The notes under the pieces are model-generated. The model searched no databases. It saw nothing but the letters and a program-made list of their open reading frames with translations, and was not told the origin of the DNA. Positions 19,498 to 29,807 of a stretch of DNA of 64,000 nt are shown here, in pieces. Source of the stretch: Arthonia radiata. Its lineage: Eukaryota > Ascomycota > Arthoniomycetes > Arthoniales > Arthoniaceae. A program made the translations under genes and the position numbers. Each line of letters begins with the position of its first letter. Positions within the stretch are counted from its first letter, which is position 1. The DNA lies in NCBI GenBank assembly GCA_002989075.1, contig PSQN01000017.1, positions 3,293,453 to 3,357,452 on the forward strand, written 5' to 3'.

Positions 19498-19797
19498 TTA
19501 CATACACAATAGCATCCCCATTCTGCAGCATCTCCAAAACTTCGCTTCTAGATCACAACGGCCCTTCTTCGCCAATGCCAGCCGTTTGGTCCTGCTCAAA
19601 GGCGTCAAAAAGTCCACAGACCTTCGTGTGAGCGCTGTTGTTTCTGGACACTGTCGATGCGTCTCGCATTCAATCCTCATTATCTCAAGCGTGCTACACA
19701 GCCTTTGCATACGTTCCACCCAAGCCCTTTCTACCGAGGTTAGAGCAGCGCCAGCCACTGAACTTCTGAGACCAGCTCCTACGATCATAACCCGCAA
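19498..19797 (-). CDS. possible small hypothetical protein
   Basis: A 99-codon frame with a clean ATG (MRVMIVGAGLRSSVAGAAL) and a charged, Cys-containing remainder (CETHRQCPETT, LALAKKGRCDLEAKFWRCC). The composition is more protein-like than neighbouring frames, and an overlapping 153-codon plus-strand frame has no features. No domain recognised. The remaining 790 bp between 19366 and 20157 shows no other gene; 20020-20150 is C-rich with CCCTCCCC runs. Confidence 0.28.
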   Translation of the reverse strand: MRVMIVGAGLRSSVAGAALTSVERAWVERMQRLCSTLEIMRIECETHRQCPETTALTRRSVDFLTPLSRTKRLALAKKGRCDLEAKFWRCCRMGMLLCM

Positions 19798-20157
19798 CGT
19801 GCATAAGCTCTACAATTCGGACTGGTCCCATAAGTTCTGGGACAAACATTTCCTAAAGAGACGCGGTCTGCGCCAATTCTCATTCTATTCCATGCAATGC
19901 TATTCAATAAAGGAGCGACTACAACCAATCAAACGAGCGTGCCGTTAATCCCACAAACCCCTTCAAACCATGTCCACTCCGGCACAGCCGCGAGTAACAC
20001 AAAAAGACACATCGAAGAATGTTAGCCCCCCATACCATTCCCCCTATCCCCATTCCCTCTGTCTCAACACACCACCCTTCCATTACACCCCACCCCCCAG
20101 TTCACCCCTCCCACCCCTCTCCACCCCTTCCCTCCCCTGCACCCTCGGTCAAAGCCC

Positions 20158-20889
20158 TCACAACCTCCCTCGCCCCCTCCTCGCACTCCCATACTCATCC
20201 CCCGCAGCCGGCGCCTCCGTCGCAGTGCTATCATAACTACTCGTCGTCTCCGCGGGCTGCGTCTCAGCGGGCTGGGTATCCGCCGGCTGCGTATCCGCCG
20301 GCGGACTATACGTCTGACTCGGCGTCGGCACCGCCGCCGCATAACTCGACGCGCCGGACACCGCGGACGGGAACGGGGCGGCTGTACCAGCGGGGGCGTA
20401 CGTGTTTCCAGCTGGCGCGGCCGTATCAGCGGGGGCGGCGGCGCCGTACGTGTTTGCTGGAGCAGCTGGGGCAGCGGCACCGTATCCGGTCTCAGCTGGA
20501 GCAGCGGGGGCAGCGGCACCGTATCCGCTTTCTGCTGGCGCAGCGCTGCCGTAGTCGCCCGTGGAGTCCTTTTCGCCGCCGCCGTAGCTGTTGCCGCCGT
20601 ATTTGTGGCCGTATTTGCTTTTGCCCTGGCTGGAGTAGCCGCCTGGAGCTGCTGGAGCGGCGCCGCTTTCCGCCGGGGCAGCGGGGGCAGCGGCACCGTA
20701 GCCGCTTTCTGCTGGAGCAGCGGGGGCAGCGGCACCGTAGCCACTTTCTGCTGGAGCAGCTGGAGCGGCAGCGCCGTATCCGCTCTCGGCCGGGGAGGCG
20801 CCGCCCGCGCTGCCGTAGGAGCCGGCGCCGCCGGGAAGGGCGAGCGCGCCGGTGGTGAGGGCGAGGAGGACGGTGGTGGTGAGCTTCAT
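20158..20889 (-). CDS. secreted Ala/Pro/Gly/Tyr tandem-repeat protein
   Basis: Predicted 243-aa secreted or cell-wall protein. The start MKLTTTVLLALTTGALA is a textbook signal peptide with likely cleavage after ALA at residue 18. The mature part is low complexity and built from 13-residue units PAESGYGAAAPAA: three units plus a shortened one at residues 33-82, then a further set at 118-153. Between them lies a Gly/Tyr/Lys segment (SKYGHKYGGNSYGGG), and near the end PADT/PAET repeats. It has no Cys after the signal peptide, no GPI-anchor tail and ends in a basic run (ARRGRGRL). A frame extending upstream of this ATG is open but non-coding in character. Role in the wall or at the host surface is inferred from architecture only. 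Confidence 0.78.
   Translation of the reverse strand: MKLTTTVLLALTTGALALPGGAGSYGSAGGASPAESGYGAAAPAAPAESGYGAAAPAAPAESGYGAAAPAAPAESGAAPAAPGGYSSQGKSKYGHKYGGNSYGGGEKDSTGDYGSAAPAESGYGAAAPAAPAETGYGAAAPAAPANTYGAAAPADTAAPAGNTYAPAGTAAPFPSAVSGASSYAAAVPTPSQTYSPPADTQPADTQPAETQPAETTSSYDSTATEAPAAGDEYGSARRGRGRL
20431..20538 (-). repeat. 39-bp coding repeats, second block
   Basis: About three degenerate copies of the 39-bp unit encoding PAESGYGAAAPAA and its variants (PAETGYG, PANTYG), residues 118-153 of the secreted protein. Confidence 0.8.
20644..20793 (-). repeat. 39-bp coding repeats, first block
   Basis: Three near-identical 39-bp units plus a shortened fourth, encoding PAESGYGAAAPAA, residues 33-82. 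The near identity at DNA level suggests recent slippage or unequal crossing-over, so copy number may vary between strains. Confidence 0.85.
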
Positions 20890-22283
20890 TGTGGGTGTTG
20901 GTGGCTGGTGAGGATGTATTACTAGCGTACGGTAGTGATATAGATGCTGTGGTAGCGACTGAAGTTGACAAAAGAGTGTTTGGCTGGTGCTCCGATGATC
21001 TGTGAAGAAAGGGACCTGCCTTGGAGACTGGAGAGAAAGAAGGTGTGTGCAGCCTCGTCTGTGCTTTATACCTAGGACTGGAGAGAGGGCGGGCTTGACT
21101 CGGGGAGAAAGGAGATGTGACGGTGATGAAACTGGTGGGTACGGGGCGATGAATACGTAGGTGGGCCATTGTGCCGTCGAGGCTGATCGGACTCCGTCGG
21201 AGGACTCAGACCGCGGAAAAGACGACAGCGAAAGGAGATGTTGAGGCAATGGGGCAGCGAGTGCCTGTGTGAGTGGAGATAATAGCGACCGCAACGGTAT
21301 TGATACGCTGTTAGAGCCTCAAGCCCAGCCCAGGTAGACCACCGGCGCTTCTTCGGACGAAGTGGGCCTCAACGCTTTGAGCATCATTCCTACCGTCCTC
21401 AAACAGGAGAGCGTAGGCACGACACTGTCTCTCGTCTTCCGATGACATGTTGCCTGTTAGTGTTAGTATAGGTAGCTGAAACGAGTGTCAACAAACAGCT
21501 TGGTCCGACCGCTTTCAGCTTTGTTATGAAAGTCTTTGAATCTGTCATGCGTGTTGACTTCCCATGGAGAACTTTCACAAGCGCTTATCTACTCATATCA
21601 CACCAGGTGAGGTGGAAAGCTTAGAATGGGTTGTGTAGACACTGGAGAGTAGGTTCTACTTGCGGGGTGGACTGGACGAGAAAAGGCTGCTTTGCCGTGA
21701 GATATTCTAGAAGGAGAGCTCAAGACATTCAATACCGTATGACTACTCCCTTGACAGCCAGTAGAGAGGATGGATCACGGTCAAGTATCAGTCCCCGTGG
21801 CCAGGAATGAAACTAGTCCTTCGTACGGGACGGGCCCTCACAGCTTTGGCGAAGACACGTGGACGTCACCAAGCTAGTGGCCGATCGTGTCAACAGCCTG
21901 ACTCAACGAGAGAGCAAAGGTTCTGACTGAGGCTGAAAAAATCGGAGGATTGATTCGTGGTGGATGTGGAAGGACGGGAGGTCGTATTCGAGAAGGCTGT
22001 GACAAGAGACGAAAAGTTTCCCCTTTCGGTAAAACAATATAGCCGCGCCGCCAGTCCCTGAGGGTGAATCAGGGAGTTTTTGTTCTTTCCTTTGCTACCG
22101 GCAAAAGGACGAGCGATCGAAGTGCGTGCTCTGCTGTCCTACGAGCGATGTAAGTACTTCGGGCCGAATGGCGTCCGTAGAACCGTGATGTGAACGCCGA
22201 GACCGCCCGCGAGTCGCAGATGTTGTATCATGTCCTCCCAAGCGTGGTTTCTGACTGTGTTACACTACAATCCTTCAGCTTTG
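20890..22283. other. intergenic stretch between minus-strand genes
   Basis: About 1.4 kb separating the ATG of the secreted protein from the stop of the MFS gene. Apart from the TATA-like box no feature is supported. Confidence 0.45.
21064..21070 (-). promoter_or_regulatory. TATA-like box upstream of secreted repeat protein
   Basis: On the minus strand the sequence reads GGTATAAAGCAC, about 175 bp 5' of the ATG of the secreted repeat protein. Position and sequence fit a TATA box with a leader of 100 nt or more. Inference only. Confidence 0.4.
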
Positions 22284-24175
22284 CTAATAGCTCGACTGGG
22301 CGCTTGCTCTCAGCTGTGCTCCGTATCTCCAAATCACAGCAGGTCCCATCGTGCCGAGAAACAGAACGATCAGTGCCAGCGTAGTGTTCGCCCATCCTAA
22401 GCCCAGTTCTTGGTAAAGCTTGGGAGCAAACAGTGGGAACAAGAACCCACATAGACTTCGTAAGAAGCCTGTTGCAGCCGCGGCCGATGCGGTGTGGTCC
22501 GGAAACGCATCAACGACGTAGGCATTCTGAGCACCTGTTGCGGTTCTGCGTCATGTCAGCTACTCCGAATGATAATCGCCTCCCCGGGGCATTGCCTTGT
22601 GTGGGTCACTGACATTAGTCCGATGCCCAGCAGAGCAGCTCCAATGTCCGGCATAATCCAAAACAGTCCGAAGTGCGCTGACCATCCGTACCAGATCAGT
22701 CCTGCTGGGACCAGGATCGCACTAGGGAGCATGAGTGGTACCCTATATTCAGGGCTTACAGCACCTCCAGCCTTCGTCTTAAGGTGCTTCCACAGCCTGT
22801 CTGTCGCTGGTGCAGCGATCTGTGTTCCCACAATTTCGCCGATCACCAGAGCGACGTAGTGTAAGCCACTGATAGCCACTGACTGTCACACGATGCAAAT
22901 TGTCAGCTAATGACTAGATCACTGTTTGAGAGTTTGACTCACTTGATGGTATTTTGTAACCCATAGGTCTGCGAACGTAGACAGAAACAGAAAGAGTACC
23001 TGCGGACAAGGTCAGAGCCAAAAATGGCATAACCTGGTATCAGCTTACACCATAGTTGACAGCCCCGTATATGGCAAGAAGAGGAATGATAGGATGCGTA
23101 AAGAACAGGCGAATTGGCCGAGACATTGATCGGCCTACTATCCCCAAAGGGTTCTTGCCCTGATCTAGACGCTCAAACACGGTCTGCAGATCTTCGTTGC
23201 CGCTGATCCTGCGCATCTTGCGCGCTTTTCCGGCCAAGATGGTTGCCGCATGAGTCTCTTTGAAAGCGAACACAGATATGAGTATTACCGCGCCATTGCC
23301 CATGGCCATCACCCAGAAGATCCACCGCCAGTTTCCTGTACCAGCGGCGACAAAGGCACCAATCGTTGGACCAATCGCTTTCAGAGTATGTCAGCCGCTT
23401 GATGTCAAAGAGATGAAATTGATGCTTGTGAGATCGGAAATGGAGGAGTGGCTTGCGATGAAGCAAGGTCGCCTTTGACGACTTACCAGATCCAAGCAAC
23501 GGAAAGAACAAGTATATAGCAAACGACCTGCCACGCTGCTCTGCTCTGTAATCTTCAATTAGCGCATGCAAAGACGAGTTGAAGCGGAATCAGCACGAAC
23601 CTCCATAAATCGCCCATCACCGCCTGTCCGACACTCCACGCGAGACTCGCACCAAACCCAGCGAACAGTCGCGCCGCGATCAATGCACCCTTAGTCTGGG
23701 CTGTAGCGCAAGCTATGCTCCAAGCTAAGAACCAGACGTTGCAGCTGTGAATGATGATGAGACGGCCGTAGATCTCAGAGAGCGGTCCCAGAATCAGCAG
23801 CCCGAAGGCGATCGCGAGCACATATATTGACAGAGACATCTGTGTCTGGACTGGACTCATATCGAGATCTGCAGCTATTGTGGGTAATGCAGGAGCCATG
23901 ACGGAGGCATTCATGATCGCCATCAGACCGCATGCCGACATTGTCAAGGTAGACGACCATTTTCGGGACGGTGTCCAGTTCTTAGGATTAAGGGGGTCTT
24001 CTTCGGACGTCCAGTCAACGAGATTCGGGTCAGCAGCTTCTTGTTGATGAGTGGATGCTTCTTCTTTGTTTGTAGCTTGGGCCACGACGTTTGTCGAGCC
24101 TTCAACAGCTGGTGCATCGATCGCATGAAGAGCCTTCTCCGGGTCCAGCGAATTGGTGGCCATCGTTTTGTCCAT
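22284..24175 (-). CDS. MFS exporter, DHA1 type
   Basis: Predicted 516-aa 12-helix proton antiporter of the drug:H+ antiporter-1 group (polyamine/multidrug exporters such as Tpo1/Flu1 relatives), plasma membrane. Six exons: 24175-23601, 23545-23487, 23377-23049, 22999-22943, 22882-22614 and 22545-22284. All five introns are GT-AG (49-109 nt) and the total is a multiple of three. An acidic cytoplasmic N-terminus carries DPLNPKNW before helix 1, typical of this group. Later landmarks are LGPLSEIYGR after helix 2, ACATAQTKGALIAARLFAGFGAS, AIGPTIGAFVAAGTGNWRWIFW, and TGAQNAYVVDAFPDHTASA before helix 11. MDKTMATNS has two possible start ATGs, residues 1 and 5. The substrate cannot be read from sequence. 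No biosynthetic cluster genes surround it. Confidence 0.9.
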
Positions 24176-24773
24176 ACGTTGTTTTGTGTACTCGAGCTCC
24201 AGACTTCAGTATGGTTGCATGGCAAGCCGAAAGACTCGTGTGGCGGTATAGTAGATGGTAAGCTTGACTATAGACAGTGTCGTTGTTGACAAGGCATTCC
24301 TAAGCCAACTTCTCAAGGCAGTGACTCGAATAATTGGTCTTGATATCGATGCAACGGGACACAACACAGCCTTATGCTGTACTCAATGCACGTGAGGTTA
24401 ATGCCGCTAGCTTGACGTAGCGGACGAGCAGACTAGGCGACAGCCGTGTTGTCGATATAGTATGGCTTTGATAGCACGGCACTGCGAGTAGAGACAAGGT
24501 CGTTGTAGTGATGGCATTCATATCTCGATCAGATAGTCACGAAGCTAGCATGTTAGCTGCTTCTTCTGACGTGATTCAAATGCGGAGCTGGGGAGCACTG
24601 GCCAGCTCCGAAGGATCAATCGACGGACTTGGTAAAGCCCCGCGCGTTGTGTGAAGGGCGAGAGACAGCCCATTGTGTGAGGTATCTGCATAGCAAGTAT
24701 TGAAATTGAAAGCGCTGATGGCGCTGTCGCTCATGGACTCATAAATAGTCTTCTCCAGGGTTGCCTTTCGCTC
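24176..24773. other. intergenic stretch, promoter of MFS gene
   Basis: About 600 bp between the MFS start and the stop of the next minus-strand gene. A CACGTG lies near 24387, at chance frequency. Nothing else seen. Confidence 0.4.
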
Positions 24774-26153
24774 TCACCCTTGTTTGCTAGACTGCCTTGC
24801 TTTGGTGGTCATGGGCGAAGGTTTTTCTGCTTCGTTGTCTTCTTCGCTGTCAAAGCTGCTGTCAACATCATCCAACGCGAAAGCTTCGTGATCTTCTGCA
24901 TCCAGTTGCGAATATTTCTGACCCATGTGAGGCTTCCGCATCCGCAGGATTAACAAAGCAAGTCCGGACGCTTCAGCAATCGCAACAACAGCAACAATAA
25001 AAATCGCCCATACAGTCCAATGTTTTAGGATCATACCTAGAACGATGTTGACAGCTCCGAGGCCCATCACTATTCGTCCAAGCGTCACGTGGATCGTGGA
25101 CAACGCTGTGGAGCGTCCAGTGTTCAAAAATAGCACATGATGCCGCCAGCCGAGCAATATTTGCACAAATGGAGCAATGCAGAGTGCTAGACCGATAACT
25201 TGGTGCACATGCTCGATGTCAGGATGTAGATAGACACCAAGTAGCGCACCAAGCGCCGTGAGCATACTGGCAGTGATTTGCGTGATCCAGTGCAGTTTGA
25301 ATGAGCTCTTCGATTGTCGCCGGAGCAGCACCACGCCTAGCGGGTACAACACCAAGAAGGCAACAACGAGCAGGAACCCATGCAGCTGCCACGCACGGTG
25401 TCGGAAGCCGCTCGCTTTAGCGACCGTAGTAGCCGCAACTTCGCCTGCTTCAGAGGATGCGCCAACCGAAGCTTCATCTTCATGTATCTCAGGGAAGCTA
25501 GGAGGCGTAGTGCTTTCTGTCATCCCCAAAGTCATGTCTGTGAAGAAGGAGCCATAGCCGCTGCCTACTTGTCTCACGTGCCCTTCCAGCAACGCATCGT
25601 CGGTATGATCATCGAACGGTTGCGTCGGATTGTGAGCCCAGATCCAAGGCTGCGCTGATGAGCTGGCATTCACCGACGTTCCGGGCCATAGCGTGCAATT
25701 ATAACAGATGAAGTTGATCTCGGCTCGATAGAGGTCACCTACTGGAGTCCATTCGGCATATATGACTTGGATCTCCGTTTCCTCTGCATAGTCTATCGGT
25801 AGGGGAAGCGGCGGCTGATGTCCCTCCATGGTAGTTCGGATGCTTAGTGTCGGTTTCTCCTGGCTTGCTGAGTCGCCGCATACAACGAATATCAACGCTC
25901 CCAGCATCTGCGTCCCGAGACCGATGGCAGTCCACCCATGGCCAGAAGAGTCGAAGCCATCAACGTGCAGCGTGATGTACATGTCATGGTTGTTTGTTGA
26001 AGGGTTTGCATAGGTACTATGGGCCATACAAAACCGATCCTCAACACAATACTGGACCGCTCTGGACCCATGATGGCCAGAATGACCTTGCACAAACCCT
26101 ACGGCAGCGGCGAACACGATCAAGTTTTTCAGTAAGCCCATGACGATGCGCAT
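24774..26153 (-). CDS. DOMON (CDH-type cytochrome) plus cytochrome b561 membrane protein
   Basis: Predicted 459-aa single-exon protein: signal peptide (MRIVMGLLKNLIVFAAAVGF), an extracellular DOMON domain like the cytochrome domain of cellobiose dehydrogenase (about 30-215), then a cytochrome b561 with five or six helices (about 250-410) and an acidic cytoplasmic tail. In the DOMON part, Met83 and His174 (WIWAHNP) fit the Met/His haem ligands of CDH. In the b561 part, His258, His288, His317 and His355 fit the two haem-b pairs. The family is thought to carry electrons across the plasma membrane, for example to reduce metals or feed extracellular oxidoreductases; that role is inferred here. The flavin dehydrogenase domain of CDH is absent. 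An upstream ATG at 26228 exists, but starting there would bury the signal peptide. Confidence 0.87.
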   Translation of the reverse strand: MRIVMGLLKNLIVFAAAVGFVQGHSGHHGSRAVQYCVEDRFCMAHSTYANPSTNNHDMYITLHVDGFDSSGHGWTAIGLGTQMLGALIFVVCGDSASQEKPTLSIRTTMEGHQPPLPLPIDYAEETEIQVIYAEWTPVGDLYRAEINFICYNCTLWPGTSVNASSSAQPWIWAHNPTQPFDDHTDDALLEGHVRQVGSGYGSFFTDMTLGMTESTTPPSFPEIHEDEASVGASSEAGEVAATTVAKASGFRHRAWQLHGFLLVVAFLVLYPLGVVLLRRQSKSSFKLHWITQITASMLTALGALLGVYLHPDIEHVHQVIGLALCIAPFVQILLGWRHHVLFLNTGRSTALSTIHVTLGRIVMGLGAVNIVLGMILKHWTVWAIFIVAVVAIAEASGLALLILRMRKPHMGQKYSQLDAEDHEAFALDDVDSSFDSEEDNEAEKPSPMTTKARQSSKQG

Positions 26154-27549
26154 GAAGCTCGTGCGCAACAGCGCTGTTGTCGTCCACGTGTTGATGTATC
26201 CATGTGCCATTCCGTGGTTTTGTCGCATTTATCGCCAAGATGTGCGGATAAGTAATGATCCGTCTGTCAAATGCTCGTCAATGTAGGAGTATATGTGGAA
26301 AGCGGCTCAGCGGGTCAACACTCTGCATGATTTCGGGTCATTTCGAAAAATAAACAGCCAGAGCCATTGGCGATATAGAAATGACTATTTATCTACAAGA
26401 AGCTGACAATTCTGCGCTGAAGATCCATGCATCCTGATCTCGCCTGGCCCTCTATGGAAACTTTTCTAGAAAATGCTGCGTCGCAACCAACAGTGCCGGG
26501 ACGCTGACCGCCCATTTTGATCCGCTTCTCACGTTCGGTGGATGATGTGCAGTCAAGCTACATCAGGCAAGAACGCTTAACCCGACAAGTGTCTCAAGAT
26601 TGATTGTACCGTTCCTCGCCTCCTTTGCAAACGGCAGCTCTTTCATGTTCCACGACTCGCCATCATATCTCAGCAATTCAACATCAGCAAAGACAGCGGT
26701 CTGCATGAGCCTCAAAATTTTACTCAGGCACGGGATCCAGCCAACTTGAACTCGGTGGAGTCTACAAGGCAGAACCCGCACTTCTGGCATCGCATGCGTG
26801 TCCTCGTCATAGACTTGCGACTGTATCGAGACCGCGAAGATTCACAAGCAAGACTCGATCACATTTTTGATATCATCTACATCGGGTTGCCTTACTTCAA
26901 CGAGCAAGAAACTGCAACCATCAAGACTCTGCAGATCCAGCGTCACGAAGGAGGCATGGTATCGTTGGCGGATCTTGTTCAGAAGGCGATGCAGAATCAG
27001 CTCGAAAAGCGCGTTCGAAAGAAGAGCCAACAAGTTCTTACCAGGCCATGCACAGCTCATGATTTTGCGCCGATTTTGGAGCGAGCTTTCGGCGTGAAGT
27101 GGAAGCCGATAACCGCCAGAAGTGGTCGAGCAGCATGGGCTGAACCCCCCTACGCAAGCAGTTGGGTGATCTCGGTTGCGACGCGACGTTGAATTATTGA
27201 ACAAAGATGGACGAATGGCATGTCCTGATCATATCAACGCGCATTCGAGCGTATAGGAGTCTCTACATGTCAACAATTGCCAGCCTTGGTAAATACGCAA
27301 GCACGAACCAACATCCATTGGCAGGTCGGCGCTACCGTTGTCAATCAAGCTCCTTCCAACCCTGTACAATGACATTATGGTCTCGACTTGAGACTGCTGC
27401 AATGATGGCGGAGATACCATATTCAATCTTTTGTTGTTCTACAGCCATGTTTTCCGCCAGTACCTCGTCTGCGGGACTCAGGCTTCATTTCGGGGTCCGT
27501 TCTAGTTCGGACCACTTCAGGAGAGCGGCACCGGCGGCGTGAATGCAAG
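26154..27549. other. intergenic stretch with one doubtful frame
   Basis: About 1.4 kb. A plus-strand frame open from about 26581 to 27192 lacks an early ATG and contains a hydrophilic stretch (DLRLYRDREDSQARLDHIFD, then VSLADLVQKAMQNQLEKR). On the minus strand 26563-26790 a 75-codon frame ends ELLRYDGESWNMKELPF and then LETLVGLSVLA. Either may be a remnant or exon of an unknown gene; neither can be supported as complete. The last 340 bp before 27550 should hold the Trk promoter. Confidence 0.3.
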
Positions 27550-29654
27550 ATGGATACCAGCACTGTTGACACTGTAAAAAAGAGCGCAAAAGATGTCAGA
27601 AACCCCAAACAAGCGAAGAGTTTGCTATTGCCATGGCTCAAAGATGAAGTCTTGCAGCTCAATTTCTATCGAGCGCACATGCTCTACTTCATTCTAGTCA
27701 TATTCGTCGCCTCTGTCATTGTCTACGGCGAGGGCCTGGCAAACAACAGACATGGCGTTGCCGGCGACAAGCTCAGCTACATTGACGCACTGTTCCTGTG
27801 CGCCTCCGCCATGACTACGACAGGTATGGGAGAACTCAATGGCTTGCTTCGTTGCCTGCACACGTCGCTGACACTGATACGCCAGGTCTGAACACGGTCA
27901 ATTTAGGAGATTTGACGGTCTTCGCGCAAGTCGTATTCCTAATCCTCATGTTTTGCGGAAGTACCATCTTCGTCTCTATATTTGTTGTGGTTATCCGGAG
28001 ACACTACTTCCGGCGAAAGCTCGCAGAGGTTGTCGCACATTCCGCGTCAGGGCGCAAAGCTTTGGAAGACATTGAGCGACAAGAGGGCCGAAAGACAAGA
28101 TCAGAAAGCTCGAATGGCGACTCAACGCTCAGGGAAAGGAAGCTTGGGTTGACAAACGCCACCATATTACCGAAAGAGCCATCACCGCAGCGACGACAGT
28201 CGGTATATCAAGGGTACGGCGGGTTTCCAGCCCCGTGGGAAGTGAAGGGGGTGCGAAGGTTTTTCCAACGACTCTTCGCGTCAGATACGTTCCACTTGCA
28301 GAAGGGACATCACTCGTACCTCTCATTCGACCCGAACCTAGACAACAAGGGTCGTGTGCACGCGTTGAACGAACATGAGCGTGCTGAACTGGGTGGCGTA
28401 GAGTACCGCAGCCTTGGTGTCCTTCTCTGGGCGCTTCCAATCTACCAGCTGTTCTGGATGATCCTGGGTATCTTGTTTCTTGTACCCTATTCATATCACC
28501 CAAGCATGAAGGCCACCATTGCCAGCGCTCAACCCGGCAATCTCAATCCTGGCTTTTTCGGGCTCTTTGCGGCTTCGACCGCATTTACCAACTGTGGCCT
28601 CAATGTTATCAATTCCAACTTCATACCATTCCGTGGTTACTATCTAGTACTCTTGGTCGCCGGCTTTTTGACCTACGCAGGCAATACGCAGTTTCCAATC
28701 TTCATGCGCTTCGCTCTGTGGCTCGTTCATAAGATCATACCTCAAGATAGCCGCCTGCACCAGTCTATACGCTTTCTTCTTCACCACCCGCGGCGCTGCT
28801 ACATCTACTTGTTCCCAGCACGAGAGACATGGATCCTATTTGCCATCCAGATATCCATCGATGCCCTGCTCTGGGTCTCATTTGAAATACTGAACATTGA
28901 CTTGGCTACAGTGACGGCAGCCATACCAGTTCGACCACGGATCCTTGATGGACTGTTCCAAGCCACCGGCGTGCGGACTTCAGGTTCCTACATCATTGTG
29001 ATCAGCGCTCTAGCACCAGCTCTGCTCATCATTTACCTGATCTTCATCTACGTCAGCAGCTTTCCAATAATAATGGCTTTGCGGCAGACTAATACCTACG
29101 AAGAGCGGTCAATTGGCCTCGATCCCAATCAAGGCCAGGGCGGTGGTCTAGCAGCGCATTTACGCAACCAATTGGCGTATGACCTTTGGTTTCAGCTCAT
29201 TGCATGGATCCTTGTCGCTATCATCGAGCGTCCACAAATTACTGGTGGGTCGCAAGGGTTCACGCTGTTTGCATTGGTATTCGAAGTGACATCGGCATAC
29301 GGCACGGTGGGTTTGAGCACAGGGGTTCCGTACGATAATTACTCACTTTCTGGACAATTCCACGTCCTCAGTAAAATTGTCATGTTGGCTGTCATGCTAC
29401 GAGGACGGCACAGAGGTCTGCCACTGGCTATCGATCGGAGTATACTCTTACCTGGTCAAGACCTCATGAATAAGATGGACAAAGAATACGGTAAGTTTGG
29501 CAAGTTTTCTAACAAGGAAGAAGAGAAACTTCGGGAGGACGAGGAGGAGAGCGGTATGACAGAGAAGGGTCATGAAAAGGGCGTCGTCGAACAGGATCCA
29601 GAACACGAGCCTGGATTTTCTAGCGATTCGAGTGAGAAGGACACGGCGAAATAA
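27550..29654 (+). CDS. TRK1: Trk-family potassium transporter
   Basis: Predicted 680-aa plasma-membrane K+ uptake transporter. Two exons, 27550-27823 and 27886-29654, with a 62-nt GT-AG intron falling inside the first selectivity-filter motif (ATTT|GLNTVN). The four MPM filter segments can be followed: TTGLNTVN, FTNCGLNVINSNF, NTQFPIFMRF, and the last TSAYGTVGLSTG. The closing LRGRHRGLPLAIDRSI is diagnostic of fungal Trk proteins. The cytoplasmic loop between the first two pore units is about 150 residues, shorter than the very long loop of yeast Trk1. The tail is highly charged. Convergent with the thiolase gene, stop codons 153 bp apart. Confidence 0.95.
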
Positions 29655-29807
29655 TGAGACTTGCATCAATAGCATAGCGAATAGAAGCATTCAATGAGGC
29701 ATTTGCACCAGAACGTCAGTCCCCAGTCTTAATGCGTCTCTCATGCAATACTTTTGCAGATCGCTATGTTCAAAAAGTATCTTACATTTTATTTCAATGG
29801 TGAAGTG

